Assembly: GCA_030142905.1 (NCBI GenBank)
Contig: JASJOG010000021.1
Coordinates: 1,082,001 to 1,146,000, forward strand
From: Heliopora coerulea
Taxonomy: Eukaryota; Cnidaria; Anthozoa; Scleralcyonacea; Helioporidae
Length of the DNA stretch: 64,000 nt
Reading direction: 5' to 3'
Shown: in pieces, positions 1 to 13,139 of the stretch
Layout of the letters: each line of letters begins with the position of its first letter
How positions within the stretch are numbered: the first letter of the stretch is position 1
Translations under genes and position numbers: made by a program
The notes under the pieces: model-generated
Told to the model about the DNA's origin: nothing
The model's database searches: none
The model's input: the letters and a program-made list of their open reading frames with translations, nothing else

Positions 1-3000
1 ATATTGAAGTGAAAAGTAAAGTTGCATTGATGACTTTAATTTGTGATACATGTTTCAAAGACTTTTCTCATTTATAGGCCATAGCTTACCTGTATAGGTT
101 AATTTAGTCTTAATTTTCTGACGTATTGATGTGGAAGAAATTATACATTTTGATGGGTAATTGTTCTTTCTTACCATGCTTGAAAGATTGGCTCAACTGA
201 AACAGCTGTTTTCAAATTTGATGTACATCAAAAAGGACTGTCTCAATGCAGAACATGCAACATTGTTTTAAATCTTTTTGATTGCAACAGAACTGAAGCT
301 TTTGGAATACAAAACCATGATTCTGTTTGTAGAGTCCTTTCAAAATCATCTGGAGTGAACAATATGCAAATGTATACTGTTGGTTAGGGAAGACCTGTGG
401 ACCATAGGTAAAGGAATAGTATACGTGGTAATGAACCAGTCCACTAAAAATTATTAGTGTGCATGTAATTGAAAAACTTCTCATTTATGACATTGATTTA
501 AATGTTGTACAACACTTGGAGTTGAGGGAATCTGAGCTCTACATGAATTGTAACCTAAAATACTTGGGTAACTTGAGATAAAATGTGAATTAGGTACTGT
601 ATTTTGCAGGGATTACCCACATGTCATGTTACCTGCACTTGCCAAGTTTATGGTCAAAAAAAAAAGTCATGTAGACAGATTACCTGCACCTCAACCACAC
701 CCATAGGATGACATTGTGGCTTCTCAAAAGCTCTTGGAAATGATGAGGTGAACTTGAAGGAGTAGCTCTGATGATTGCATTTTTTACTAGGCATGATGAA
801 AAGTAAGGGATTAATCAAAGTGAAGTGAATTGAAGATGATTCTAATTTTGAATCAACCAATTGAAATCCGCATGCAGAGTGGTAATATATTTTAAGCTGT
901 GACAAATTTGAGTGAAATTCCACATGAATTCTTTCACAACATGGCAACACACAGCATAGTATGCAACACCAAGTTCAAATTGTAACAGCTTTAAAATTTA
1001 TACTGGAATTCAAACTGATTGTTTTCTTTCTTTGAAGTGTACTGTCAGTTTAAAGCTTGCTATTTGCTGGTGACAGAATACTGAAAGTGTGGTCAGAACA
1101 AGCAGTGAAAATTAGCTTGGTGGAATGCCTGACAGCCTGACTAGCTGATTTTTGTGTAAACCTGAAATTCTGTCAATTATACTCCAAAGGAACTAAGAAT
1201 TTTCTAAATTTCTTTATTATTTGGAAGACTTGCACAAACATTTGGAATCAACTAAGCTGATGCTATTACTTTACAGCACTTCTGATGATTTTGTGACCAG
1301 ATTTTTGCCAAATGTGGGTGTCAAAATAAAAATTTGTCACCACATTACTCACATTGCTGTATTTCCTGCAGCAGCTTCAAAAACAGGAAAATCAACAGAT
1401 AACCCATGGGTAATTGCCCAGAAAATATGGTTGTAGCAAATAGTTGGACAACAGGTGGGGAGACAATAGATGAAAGTCCAAGCTATGATAAGATGTGTAC
1501 AGAGATAACAGCTGAAAGATGTACAGGCAATAAGTGATGGGAATTGAGAAAGATGACAATAGGAAAAGAAGAGAACAAAACTAAGATAGACATGGATGTA
1601 ATTTTCAGTAATACCTTGAAGTAAGGAATGGTGAGAATAACTTCAAATTGCTCCAAATGGCCACAGTCATTTGGTGAACATTAACAACTTGCCAGAGCTT
1701 TAGAAGTAAATTTTATAAACAAAATCTATGAATACCTGTATCTGCAGAAATGTACTTAATGCTGAGTATTAGGGAAAAGTTTCAGACAAACAATTAAAAA
1801 GAATGCAGTATTGTTTATTAAAATAGCCATGAACATTTTTAGTACCAAATGGGACTTAATGTTTGGCTCAAATAGTACACATTATTGCAATGATTCTTTC
1901 CAAAAGTTATGATGAACATTTCTATTGGGAGAGTAATCACCTTGTGTTGTGGTCGTGTTTTCTTTTTATTTTAACAGTTTATTAACACTTTATAAGTAAC
2001 AAATATTGGTATTAACTCAGGAATTTGCTGGTAATGAGAAAAAGTCAAAGAATAGTGTAAGTTTCTGTAGTTTTAGCTGTTCAGTTTGCCATGGTTGGGC
2101 AAGATAAAGTTCTGTATTTCTTATGATTGATCCAGTTTTTTGCAGCTAGAGCTAAGGCAGCCTCTTTCTAAAAAACAGTAAAATATGAGTTTTATGACCC
2201 CCATGTTTTATAGTGTCTTGTTGTTTGCAACCACATTGTCATCTGCAAATGCTTTCTCCATTCAAATCAGTTTATGATGTGCAATCACTAGTCTGATGCA
2301 ACCAGCCACATCTACTGTTTGTTCTCCAAACAGAAAAGTTGTTTTATTAAGCAACCAGTCCTTGAAACAAACAACAGTTTGTGCCTGATATTCAATAGTA
2401 AATTTGTAAACCATGGAAACTATTGTCACATCTTACATTTATAGTAAATGTGTAATCAAAACAAACTTGGGCCAACAGTTTACTTTTGTTTTGGCAGGGT
2501 AAGTTTACTTGGTTGTATGGGAGCCAGTTAAAAATGGCACTAGACAGTGACTTAACACTATTGCACTCACATGGCACCTAATCAAAGCTATTGAAAAATG
2601 TTACTTTAACTAGTGGTGCTACTTGAAAACATCTGTTGCAAAAATTTGAGATGATGTTGTAGAATTACTTGTAATATGGTAAATAAAGTTATTCCATTTA
2701 ATGTCAAACAACAGTTTTGGTGAAGAATGAAATTGGAATGCCTTGTGCAAATGTAGTGCCCTAACATAGTGCTTGGGAACAGGAACTAATTTTCCTTGTT
2801 ATTGACACAATAGTGCTCTGGGCAGCTGAAGCTATGTAATTCTCTTCTGCACAGTATTTAGCCCATTCCCCTTACTTAGTTCTTTTGTGTCTTCAGTGGT
2901 TCAAATGTGAAAGCGCAAGTACTCGTAAAATTGTGCTCAGGACAGTGCTGCTAACTAGTCAAGGTGTGCCATTAATGCCTGTTTATTCCAAGCCCATCCA

Positions 3001-3120
3001 CTGTGATTCCTAGCATTGGGACAAATGATCTAAACATTAGTTTGCAAACCCAAGCACTGTGCCAGGGCACATTAGCAGGGTGTAAATTTGCTATTAGAGT
3101 TTAGTTTGCTGTTGCATGTA
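1..3120. other. CpG-depleted tract, no exon recognised
   Basis: CpG is nearly absent here (roughly ten sites in 3 kb by eye) while TG and CA are common; normal CpG density returns near 3.1 kb. No ORF over 100 codons and no recognisable exon was found. In invertebrates such tracts mark germline-methylated gene bodies, so this is probably intron of an active gene running in from the left. RPS28, whose last exon lies at 4.5 kb, is the obvious candidate, but its earlier exons were not located and another gene is possible. Confidence 0.6.
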
Positions 3121-3243
3121 TTCTTGCTAGATTTTCAATTTTTTTCAATTGCGTGAGTCATTCTACGGGTCTAGATTTAGGAACATAACTTAACAGTTGA
3201 TGAGTTAACTGGACGTCAAACAGACTTAAGAAACACCAAATCG

Positions 3244-3400
3244 ATTTCCGTGTTTGGATGTTGTGATCCAAACATGCGGGTTGTTGCGAGACTTAAAGTG
3301 TGAAAAAAACACGAATCGCTAGGCGAGTGTTTTTAGCTTTTTGAAAGTCGAGCTACACCCCAAGTGTTTGGATCACAGTATCCAAACACGAAAATCCATT
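3244..3400 (-). repeat. MITE-like element with TGTTTGGATC ends, copy 1
   Basis: Both ends carry a short palindromic motif built on TGTTTGGATCACAGTATCCAAACA. Read in reverse complement, the interior (a CCTAGCG..TCGTGTTTTT stretch followed by AAGTCT and CAACA.CCCG) matches the copy near 43.85 kb. More degraded pieces of the same motif follow at about 3520-3690. It is a short non-autonomous element; superfamily not determined. Confidence 0.55.
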
Positions 3401-4528
3401 CATCTGAAATCATTAACTACCAATTGGGGACAAGCTTAAGAATATCGAACTCTTGTCAACAAAGGTTAGCCACTTCAACGTGAATACAAGATAAAAAAAC
3501 AAGCGAGTGCTTTTTAGTTACACGGAAGTCAGCCAACTTACCAAGAGTGTGATACATGGTATTCAAACACCCAAAAGCCATGACCTATCTCTTATAGAAA
3601 TGTAAGACTGAACGTGCAACACAAACATCAGTGAACTTTTTGCGGGAAATTTTCGGTGTTCAGATACTCTGATCCAAGGATGGGTATTAACCAATAAGGG
3701 TTCGCGTACGAGTTACGTTATTTTATAAAAAGGTATAGTGGCCAAACAGATGTTGGCAAAACGTGTGGGCACCTACATAACGATTGAAAAATAAATTAAG
3801 CCACTATGTTTTGACTTTGTGTTGTTCTGTCATTGTTTTAGTTTTAGCAGATAGACGCACTTAAACCAGGAAAGTTGACATTGCAATGTGTTTCATTTCG
3901 ATAAAGCTTGTGTAAACAATATGTGGATGATAGCCTTGTGTGAATAATGAGCACTGCTAAATGACTGGAATCAGATTACATTTATAACTGTAATCAAAAC
4001 CTGAACTTATATTCCTTGTGGCAACTGGTGTAAGCGAAGAAGAGAATTATTTCAAAGAACATGAGGTTTTTATTATGAAAACGTCTTTTATTGCGTTTGG
4101 GGCACATTGTTTTAATGTTTGAAGTGTGATGTGTTTGGAAGAGTAGGGTCTAAAGTGATAAGATAAAACTGGCTGGAACAATACATGTTGACTACAGAGA
4201 GTAAAAGAATGGACTACAAACTAATTAGAAAACAATAAAAAGAAAGAACTAGTCTGCGTTCTTGCTCCTATAAAACAGATGGAACTAATTGTTTGTGTCT
4301 TGTTCTTTTACTGACAAGTTGGCGTCACGCGTTCTTTTTAGACACCTTCCATGGATCAATGAGTAGTCTTTCGGAGGTGTTACGTACGGTCTAATGCCAA
4401 CAATGGATACTAAGAAATTAAAGTTATGTACAACATAAACATATACCGACTAACCTTGCTTGAATCCAAGGCATAAAAAGCCCATAGATTTTACAATAAC
4501 TTCAATCGTAATTTCTGTCTTATTTTAG

Positions 4529-4651
<123 letters not shown>

Positions 4652-4718
4652 GTAGTGTAAATCTTTTGTATATTTTTATTTACATTTGTGTGTTATGAAG
4701 CACTTGTTATTGTTAAAA

Positions 4719-4858
4719 GCTAAAAGGGTCAGCCAATTCCCTTCGTCTCACTCTGCCGAAGGGCTTTCGAAACGTCAGTATCACCTCTCGTACGTTTTGA
4801 CAATTCTTTGACTCTGGCTTTTTACACGTTGGTCAACACTGCATACGCAACACTATGC
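4719..4858 (+). repeat. Dispersed repeat with GAAACGTC hairpin, copy at 4.7 kb
   Basis: Contains CTGCCGAAGGGC..TTTCGAAACGTCAG and a distal tail ACACTGCATACGCAACACT. The same hairpin core and tail recur at 10874-11100, and the core alone near 10.43, 33.66 and 35.7 kb. Short non-autonomous repeat of unassigned class. Confidence 0.5.
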
Positions 4859-5716
4859 TTGCTATTTACTAGAGTAGCTTTTCTGAAACTTGCAGAAGTT
4901 ACGTCCACCAACCCATAAAAGTTCTACAGTTCGAGTTAGTCATTTGAATTTCAGTGTACATATCAACTGGCTGTGAAATACATTCAAAGAAAAATTATGA
5001 AAATCTGAAATTAATTTTAAATCCACGAATGGAAAAAATGTGTGAGTTTGAGATCGGTCGCTTAACTGGATTTTATTCAAACGGATCAAAGTCCGAATAA
5101 TGTTCATCAGCATATAACTCGCATGTGGATAGTGTTTTGTTTTATTTTGCGCAATCTGATTAGTCTCTCTCCAAATATCCTGCACTATTCATCTTCGAGC
5201 AAAACAAGATGGCATCCCCTTTGGTTTCTGTTACGGAAGAATAACTTTTTTTAATAAACAAAGACACCTCGCAAGACAATTCCAAAAAGCAACGAAATTT
5301 GGAAATAAAGAATTCAAAAATATGTATTTCTATTACATTTTAGCGATAAATTAACTCAGGATGTGTTCAAAATCTTTTGTTTATAAATCATGAGTGGTGA
5401 CCAGCCGACGTTCCGTAAAATTGTTTTAAAAATTTCCAAAAAATATATATGTGAAAACAGTTATGCAAGGTATATGCTAAAACAATTATTCAGGTCTACT
5501 TCGGTGAATGATTGTCCAATATATTTCACTTAGACTTTGATCTGGAGATTCATCGTTGTTTGCTAGTTTAGTGGTCTGCTTGCGGAACAAAATCTTGTTG
5601 ATGGTGAGTTTAAAGGTCGACCTTCTCTGGCTAATTTTTGGTCGAGTTAGCAACTGCGCTAAAAGCTGTGCATGAGAATTAGTTGCGTATTATGCGACAT
5701 CCTTAGGGTATTATGA

Positions 5717-5986
5717 AATGATAACTTCACAATTAACCTACACTGCCGAAGTCAACTGAAAAATATTGACTTGAGCGGGATTTGAACTCGCACCTTCGGG
5801 ATACCGGTCCGCCGCTCTATCTGTTGAGCTATCGAGTCCACAGGAATTGGAGGTGAGTTTTATCCAATTTAAGTGCGCGAGATATTCTCGCGACAACTTA
5901 ATCCCGAAGGTGCAAGTTCAAATCCCGCTCGAGTCAACATTTTTCAATTGACTTCGGCAGTGTAGGTTAATTGTGAAGTTATCATT
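5717..5986. repeat. Two tRNA-derived SINE copies in head-to-head inverted arrangement
   Basis: The left arm (about 5717-5800) and right arm (about 5902-5986) are near-identical inverted copies ending in a tail that reads CAGTGTAGGTTAATTGTGAA on the right. The left copy keeps a whole tRNA-like head on the minus strand; the right copy starts inside the head. The pair forms an inverted repeat with about a 100-nt loop. Best read as two insertions of one SINE family, the right one 5'-truncated. Confidence 0.65.
5768..5838 (-). other. tRNA-like head of SINE (not a functional tRNA)
   Basis: On the minus strand GACTCGA starts the acceptor arm, then TAGCTCAACAGATAGAGC (D arm, A box) and GTGCGAGTTCAAATCCCGC (T arm, B box). 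The 3' acceptor strand is TCAAGTC here and TCGAGTC in the right-hand copy, which would pair perfectly with GACTCGA. The anticodon stem is poorly paired and the base before the apparent anticodon is not T, so a SINE head is more likely than a working tRNA. Confidence 0.6.
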
Positions 5987-6514
5987 ATGCGACATCTTTT
6001 GCCACAGTGGTTGAAGGTAGTCGTCTTAGAGCCTACTACCACTGCGATTTGGCTCGAACGATATGCATGGTTTTTCAGTTTTAATGCAGTGCCCGCGAAT
6101 GAAGAGGGAGGTGAAAGAAGAACGCCTACCAAAATCCTTAATATAAGAACGTTTCTTGTGATCAAAACCTTCCATTATTTTCCCGACTGGTCAGTATAGG
6201 CGTTGTGCCAACGCCTGTATGAACCAAATGAAAAGGTTTAGTCACGAAAGTGCTTTTTTGAATAAAGTTTCTGGCGGACGTCTCTTTCACCGCCGTCCTC
6301 ATTCTTCCTATCTCTTCTAATTCACAACTACCAACCCGACATTCCCCAAACAGTACAGCTTTATTTAAAATTAACTAGGAACCAAGGAGGTATGTCTTAC
6401 CTGGACATTTCTACTGTCAAGTTTTCGGCTGGAAATGATTTTGCTTTACCAGTCTATTTTCGTTATTATTCGGTGTATCTTCTAAAAACTGGGTTGAGTG
6501 ACCGATGTTACCTC

Positions 6515-6517
<3 letters not shown>

Positions 6518-6546
<29 letters not shown>

Positions 6547-6562
6547 GCGTGCGTGCGCGCGC
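6518..6562. repeat. (GT)n microsatellite grading into (GC/GT)n
   Basis: About 14 GT units followed by GCGCGTGCGTGCGCGCGC. Alternating purine-pyrimidine DNA of this kind can adopt Z-form. Simple repeat; no gene. Confidence 0.95.
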
Positions 6563-6569
6563 CAAGAGA

Positions 6570-8860
6570 GTACTTGGTTCGGCCCCCCCTAATCCTGAAA
6601 GAATTGGTCTAATTGGGTAATAAGGTGTCTTATATTAGACCAAACTGCCATTGAACCGAGTTTATACGAAGTTTACTGGAGGAATTTCAGCTTTTGAAAA
6701 TGACCTTCGAGTCATACGATGTCGAGTTCAATTTGAAATTAATTTTAACGTGTTTTTTTCCCCCCAAATTGGGTGAATCCGTTGGAAGAGCACAACATGT
6801 TTGGCCCTTATTAACCTTTTTTCTACACATTGTTACCTTGAAATTGCACTGCTCTATATCATTCAGAATCGAGAAATTTTTTGCGGTACATTATTTACAT
6901 GGAAAGTTTTACTAACTGTCTAATTCAGGGTTAATTTAATCCCATTTTTTAAGGACATCCAGCTTTTATGCTGTTAAAATTCCCAAACAACTTCTTTAAA
7001 CTTGCATATAATTTTGTTTTAATTCTATTTCAGTTGAGCAAGAATACTATAAAATGGATGAAATTGAAAAGTGCATTATGACCATGTACTAATTCTGACT
7101 GCAGTTTGGTTGTAAAGCATTTTCTGATTCTTAAATAAATGTTTTTCTTGCTGTATTACCGCGTTTATCTGCTGAGTTGAACCTCGCCATAAACAAACAT
7201 CTGCAAGGCGAACAAACACATGCATTGAACAGACTACGATGACCTGGGAGTTAACAACCGTTTCCCAAGGATTGGGAAGGAGGTGAAGAAACGCCTTGGG
7301 AAAGGCCGGATATAACGTATCAAAATTTTCCAAAACTTTTTAGTGCCTGTGAAATCAAAAAATCGAACGTTCCCATTGTTTTTCTTTTGATAGTAAGAAA
7401 TAAATGGCAGAAATGATTGAAATTTGGTATTTATATGGTCATTAAGAAATTAGACTTTTCGGTGAGGGTTGCGTTGTTGCCACAGTGCAGACTCTCTCAG
7501 ACCTCTTATGGCGTAAAATTTACGATTCTGATTTCTGTTCCTTTATTTTAAGAATAAGATGACTTTAAATCACTAAAGTGGAAAGTTGTCATGTAATGTC
7601 GGCGGTTAGTTTGAATGTACGACATGTTTTAAAATAAATATACCGAGCGGTACGAGAAATTGTGTTGGAAAACAAATGCAAACGAGTGGTCTAAAGATAG
7701 TTTTCTCGCTCGAGCTACGAAAAAAAGTATCATGTTATCCATCCGAAAGAGAGTTTCGGAACTATTAGTTTAAAAACCAAATTAACGTAAGCTCATGGCG
7801 TAATTTTATCGAGTGACGTTTTTTTCTGCTTTAGTACTTCAGCTGCAAGTATACTTGCTTCCGTGTATATTGCTTCAAACAGTTGTAAATTTTATACCAA
7901 ATCCTAAGCTGTTTTAATAGTGAAGAGGTGTAGGGTGAATTTAAGATGTGACTGTTACTGGAGCAAAGTGCAAAGTTTTGCCAGGGGCACCACAACATGG
8001 TCAATAGGTAGGTTAACAGTTGAAGAAAACATTACTAAGTCTCTACTACGTTGGCTTTTCCCAGAACTTAGCGAGTCTGGAATGTATTACCAAATCTTGT
8101 TCCGAGCCGCGAATTCATGGTGGATATATCATAGAAACGGTGAAAATTGAACAAATAGTGTTCAAGGTGCCCATGTTAAAAAAAAAAGTTGCATTTTAAG
8201 AATGCGACTTAGTATATTTTAAATAATGAAAAGGAAAAACTATAGTGATCCTGTTTTAGCTGAACACTTGTTTTCAAAGTTTTCAGAAGAGTAGACAATT
8301 TGAAACGATGATGTGAAGACGATAGATGGGTCAGCAGTGTAGTTCGTACCAGGAATTTTCCGATTTTTCTGTTCAAGGGCTCAAGCAAGCATGGCTTCTT
8401 TTTCGAAAGCTATCGTAAGTCATTGAACTCCAATGTTAAACTTATAGAGTTCAGTATCGTAATCTCCTTATCTGCAATGTCTGTAATGATTGTTGACGTG
8501 ACCAATGTATTTTTTGTTGCTAAATGAAGTTAGTTTGATCATCACAGTCTTGGTTTCCTCGAAACTAGCGATATTAAACTTTGTTAGTTCATCTACTGTA
8601 GATAAATTTTGTTATTTAGAATAGATGTGGTGAAGTTCGTGTGTAATTTGTTGAATTCAGATGGGCCATTGAAATGTGTAGTGGAGAGTCTAGAAGATCG
8701 CAGATTAAGTATCCGAGTTGTTCGTGAGGTCAAGGGCATCGTGGCATAAATCTTGTCATTTAAAATTTGCAACTTCAAAGATTAAGCATGCAGAGGAAAA
8801 ATTATAATTCTGTAGCAGAACAGCCCCAACGAGTTAAAAGGCAGATTATAAGCAAAGAGT
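6570..8860. other. Intergenic, nothing recognised
   Basis: CpG density is ordinary. The open frames are short, show no family signature and lack convincing splice sites. I see no RNA gene and no transposon protein in this stretch. Confidence 0.5.
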
Positions 8861-8879
8861 TATGTGTATCCTGTGAGTA

Positions 8880-9052
8880 AGGAGGTTAAACTGCATGTAA
8901 TTTTGACAATGGAACTTGATGGAAGAGTACGAGCTATGGCCACAGATGTTCATGACTCACCTTTGTTGGCTCGCATAGCAGGTGGAGGCATGACTGGAAT
9001 TGGGCGAAGTGTTGCTGGTTTATTCGTAGCAATCTCTACGTTCAGGTAAGTT
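8880..9052 (+). pseudogene. Relic of a repetitive cnidarian-type ORF (HDSPLLARIAGG motif)
   Basis: The reading frame runs VKLHVILTMELDGRVRAMAT and then DVHDSPLLARIAGG before decaying. The D-[SNT]-x-LL-A-x-[IL]-x-x-GG/GD pattern resembles a segment seen in many repetitive uncharacterised cnidarian proteins, normally followed by a [DE].-IA-x-EA-K/Y-YH block. Here that following block is out of frame and scrambled. A GTAAGT after the last codons mimics a splice donor. Most likely a fragment of an old mobile-element gene; a real exon of an unknown gene is less likely. Confidence 0.35.
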
Positions 9053-9380
9053 GTTTTCTCAATCTCAAACATTTCATTTAAAAAAAATTATTCACATACA
9101 CTTATGCGGAAGAATCCATCAGAAAAGGCGACGGAAGCCTTTGCAACTTTCTTCGTTTGGGCTTTCGAAAGCAAGCGCCAAATGAGACCTCAGATGACTT
9201 CAAAATGTTTCAGAAGAAATTTGGAATTCCTAATTCCCAAAAATCTATTAGTGTAAGGAAATTTCCATAAACGTGAGAACACTGCTGTCCCAAGAGATAC
9301 TGTAGAAAGCCAGCGATGTACTCCAAACGTTAGTCCTAACTCCTTAGATCTTGTTAGTGGTCAGTGGTTGACATTTCGAA

Positions 9381-9526
9381 ACCACGAACGGAAAGAATTG
9401 GTTGATTAAGGAGGTTTCACTAGAACCACCAATGGAAAGCATTGGGTGTTTGAAGAGGTATCACTACAACTGAATCATGAACGGAAAGTATTGGTGTTTG
9501 AGGAGGTTTTACAAGAGCCACCACAA
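9381..9526. repeat. Short tandem array, three diverged units of about 48 bp
   Basis: Three successive units contain a GGAAAG-x-ATTGG core and a GAGGT-TT/AT-CAC block, starting near 9381, 9435 and 9477. Units differ at many positions, so the array is old. No coding potential. Confidence 0.6.
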
Positions 9527-10003
9527 TTTTCCTTTGAAAATACTAATAATTTTTATAAAAGAGGTTAACGACAAATTTGCTCACAAATGTGAGCATGGAA
9601 GATTTTTATTTAAATAACGTTTCGTTGTCGTCTTCGCTTTAGAACTTGAAAGTGATGAAAAGATGACAACAAAACACCATTCTTTAAATAGAAATCTGTC
9701 GCTCACAACTTACAATAAAAACTAAAAACGAAACAAAATGCCAACTGTGCCTAAGTTCTAATTGTAAAATGAATGTAATTCGCGGTACAAAACACGAAAA
9801 GTTAAAGGTCATTCAGTGTGGATCATAACCATATTTAATTTACATAACCATTTTATATTCCTATTACGATCAGAATCTAAGCACAGTCAAGAATGGTGTT
9901 TTGCTCTCATCTTTTTATCTGTCATCTGAATGATTCGTCGCGTCATTCAACATCAGAATGGATACAGTGACAACAAACAATGAATACAAAGCTAGTTGAG
10001 TAT

Positions 10004-10341
10004 TAAAATACGAGCCCAGCTCAAAATCTTTACAGATAGAGACATCTCTCAACAATAAAGTTAAAACAGAGTAAATATGTTGAAGGATATTTTACTGACG
10101 TTTCGTCGCTAAACTTGCGACATCTTCACAGTAACGAATGAATAAAAGGTATTGGATAATACAAAGCCAATGAGGATTTAATATGCTAACGTACTCGTTA
10201 TGTTCATATGTTGCTCGGAAATATGTGGCAAGTCTAGTGACGAAACGTCACTAAAATCTTAAACATGTTTATTTTGTTTTAACTTTATTGTTGAGAGATG
10301 TCTCTATCTGTGAAATATTTGAGCTGGGCTCTTATTTTCAT
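10004..10341. repeat. Inverted-repeat (foldback) element
   Basis: The left arm begins GAGCCCAGCTCAAA and runs through AGAGACATCTCTCAACAATA to a GACGTTTCGTCGCTAA motif. The right arm is its inverse, from GACGAAACGTCACTA to GAGCTGGGCTC. Arms are about 105-120 bp around a loop of about 100 nt. A non-autonomous DNA element is the simplest reading. Confidence 0.7.
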
Positions 10342-10603
10342 ATAAAAATAAGTTACGGCGTCGACAGTGTTAAATAACGTAAAAAGTTCAAAGGGTGATA
10401 ACTGCCGTGACTGATCGCAAAGAATTCTGACGTTTCGAGCAAAGGCCCTTCTTTAGGGAGTGAAACATGTTCTGAAACAAGAACTGCAACTGGTAAATTA
10501 CGCACTGGTCACTATTTAGTTGAGTATTAGATTTAAAGTACTTCAGTCAATAAATGATGAAGCCTGTGTATTAAATAAATAATTTTACGCTAGTTTAGTT
10601 GTG

Positions 10604-10678
10604 TGTTGGTGTAGTGTAGTGGTTATCACATCCACTTAATACACGGAGGGTCCCAGGTTCGAGCCCTGATATGAACAG
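10604..10678 (+). pseudogene. tRNA-Val-like relic or SINE head
   Basis: The run TGTAGTGTAGTGGTTATCAC matches the D-arm region of eukaryotic tRNA-Val, and GGTTCGAGCCC is a good B box with a 4-bp T stem. The anticodon stem has only three good pairs, the loop would read AAT rather than a Val anticodon, and the acceptor strands barely pair. It is therefore a dead tRNA copy or the head of a degraded SINE. Confidence 0.6.
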
Positions 10679-10873
10679 CGGTCGTTTTTTCTTTACTGTT
10701 TCACTGGTTCTTTTTTGCAGTGGTTAGTAGTTATCTTTTATTTGGACCAAGCGGTCGACTTCGTGGTTGCGAATGGCAGCAGAACAATTGGCAGACACGA
10801 GCCAATGTCAGGGGGCAAAGAAGAATCAGTCTGAACGAAAAGTTGAACGTCCACCAAGCTGTTGTGTTACATG

Positions 10874-11060
10874 GAAGTGAAATAATCAGAAAGGTTTGAG
10901 TACTGCCGAAATGTGAGAGTAGTTATCTAACGTTTCAAGCAAAGGCCCTTCGTGAGAGAGAAATGGCTCATTTCTCTCTGACGAAGGGCCTTCGCTCGAA
11001 ACGTTAGATAACTACTCTCACATTTCGGCAGTACTCAAACCTTTCTGATTATTTCACTTC
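10874..11060. repeat. Near-perfect 92-bp palindrome with 3-nt spacer
   Basis: The arms 10874-10965 and 10969-11060 are inverse copies around the trinucleotide GCT, with only a few mismatches (for example TTTCAAGC against GCTCGAAA). Each arm carries the GAAACGTTAG hairpin core. Such a palindrome can extrude as a cruciform. The tail to about 11100 matches that of the repeat at 4.7 kb. Confidence 0.85.
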
Positions 11061-11899
11061 GATTTCCACACTGCCTACGCAGCACTCCATTTTTACCTCA
11101 TGTTGTGTTAACAAGTCTCTATGCATGCAACTCTCAGACCATGCGCTAGACAAAGAAATAAAAATTACGATGTCACAATACTCTCATCTTGAGTTTCAAG
11201 AAGTCATTTTTCGGTATATACTGTAGACTAGTTCTATATGGCTGACAGTTAAATGGCTTAGACAGGAACTGTCTTTGCAAGCTGTTGGGAATCAGACGGC
11301 AAGACAAGATCCCTGCATGATTCTGGGATCATCTTCCGGACAAGCTTGCCGAGCATCCACTCTTTATTGGAGAGGTCAGACAGCTGGACATGTCCTTGGC
11401 ATGGACGAACATATTATCAAACGGCTGCCTTTGGATGAATTGGCGATGGATAAGAGCCGAGCTGGGAGTAAGGCTGTCACGGTTAAACGTTTAGAAAGAT
11501 CAATATCCGTTTAGTAAATGACTAAACGTTTAACCGTTTAACTTTAGAACGCTCAGTATTTCAGTAATCTACCAGCAAGAATAGTGTGAAACCATCAGTA
11601 AATGCTAGCCTTTTTTGCTGCGGTATAGAACTGTTTAGTCTGCGTCACAGACGTGCCGGTACATAAAAAATAGACGCAGGTTAAAATCGGTTAAAGCTAT
11701 TGTGCGATATAGCATCTTACCATCTATTGTGTCGTTTAAAAAAAACAACCTCCGATCTGAAGCGCAGGTTCTGTACTGAACGGGCACTGACGACCAAGAA
11801 AGCAGAGCAGCTCCCTTCGAAGCCATCAGGGAAGAAATAAAACAAATCACACCAGTGATTGTCAAAAGAGGACCAGTTGCAAAAGTCCAAACCTGCACC

Positions 11900-12214
11900 C
11901 GGAAAGGACTTTTTGCTTGCAGGTTCTTGGAGAAATACTACGAGCGAAAATGCAGACACAACTAAGAACTCTGTCAACGAGTTCGCGGCGTACATGCAAA
12001 CTGCTCAAGCGGACAACGAAACCGACCCTCTGCAGTAGTGGAAAGAAAATGCTTCCCGTTTCCCAACAATTTCAAAAGTAGCGCAGAAATACCTCATAAT
12101 ACCTGCCATGTCTGTTCCGTTGGAGAGTGTATTCGACGGCTGGCAATATTGTAAATCACAAGTGAAGTTGCTTGCTGCCAGATAACGTAAACATGTTGAA
12201 TTTTTTTGAATAAA
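11900..12214 (+). pseudogene. hAT-family transposase C-terminus, broken
   Basis: The frame reads SENADTTKNSVNEFAAYMQT, then DPLQ-stop-WKENASRFPTISK, VAQKYLIIPAMSVPLESVF, and after a one-base frame shift STAGNIVNHK and LPDNVNMLNFFE-stop. This is the hAT C-terminal dimerisation region of ZBED-like transposases, with the DP-x-x-WW/W-K and Y/L-x-x-PA/P-S-x-P-x-E-x-x-F signature. At least two in-frame stops and one frame shift show it is dead. No catalytic upstream part was recognised. TTTAAACGGAT motifs near 11.48 and 12.38 kb may be remains of element ends. Confidence 0.8.
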
Positions 12215-13139
12215 ATGCTAAATTGTGAAGTTATTTAATGTTCATCGTATATTGACAAAAAAAGTTAACTTTGCTTTGCTTCAAAATTTTGTGCCCAATT
12301 TTGCGCTTTTACATCCTTACCACTTCCGGTCTTTAACCCCCCAGGAGGTAATTGCCAGTTGGAAAAAAACGTTTATGAAACATCCGTTTAAACGGATACT
12401 AAATTAAACGTAAATTGATAGCCTTAGCTGGAAGACCTAAGATGTGCATGATGGGCAGCCTTAAAACTTCAATTAACAGTTTAGGAATCTCTACTGACGC
12501 CAGGGAACACCTAGAATGTGAGAACTTAGATCCTTAAAGGAGCAGTGATCGCAGAATCAAGACGCAAAGCCGACGCCGTTTCGAAAGTCAACGTAGGGCA
12601 TGTAAAGCTAGTGCTGCCAGCACCTTCGACACAGGTGACACTGGTTTTACATGCCAGATACAGTGCAGAAAAATTCTCCGCCAGAGTTGGACTGGTTTTC
12701 ACCCTGACGACAACTGAAGCCGTTGTCGTCATCAATATCGATGAACGAACATGATCAGTCAAAATCAATTGGATAACATGCTCGAGATTTTTATGAACAG
12801 ATAGTCAATTAGAATGAGAGAAAAGCTGGGAAATACCCGCTGGTTGTTACAGATGACCAATAGCCTCTCTCTACATTAGTACAAAATGCTCCTCTTCTCC
12901 AGTCTGTGAAAAGCCTTACTCTAGCAAAAGACCCCGTTGCCATTTGATTGTGTTATCCATCACAACCACCACTTTGAAAACGACAACCCAGAGTCACACT
13001 CGGCGTTATCTGATGATGACTTTCTATCTGATTTGAGCTGTTCATACAATTCAACCAGTACAACAACAGCACGAACAAAGCACTTAACGCTGCAAGATAG
13101 AACTTCGCTTACGACGAAGACACCACGTTACTCCACTTT

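Noticed and set aside
5768..10678. Functional tRNA genes at 5768-5838 and 10604-10678
   Set aside because: Poor anticodon or acceptor stems and association with repeated flanks indicate SINE heads or dead copies.
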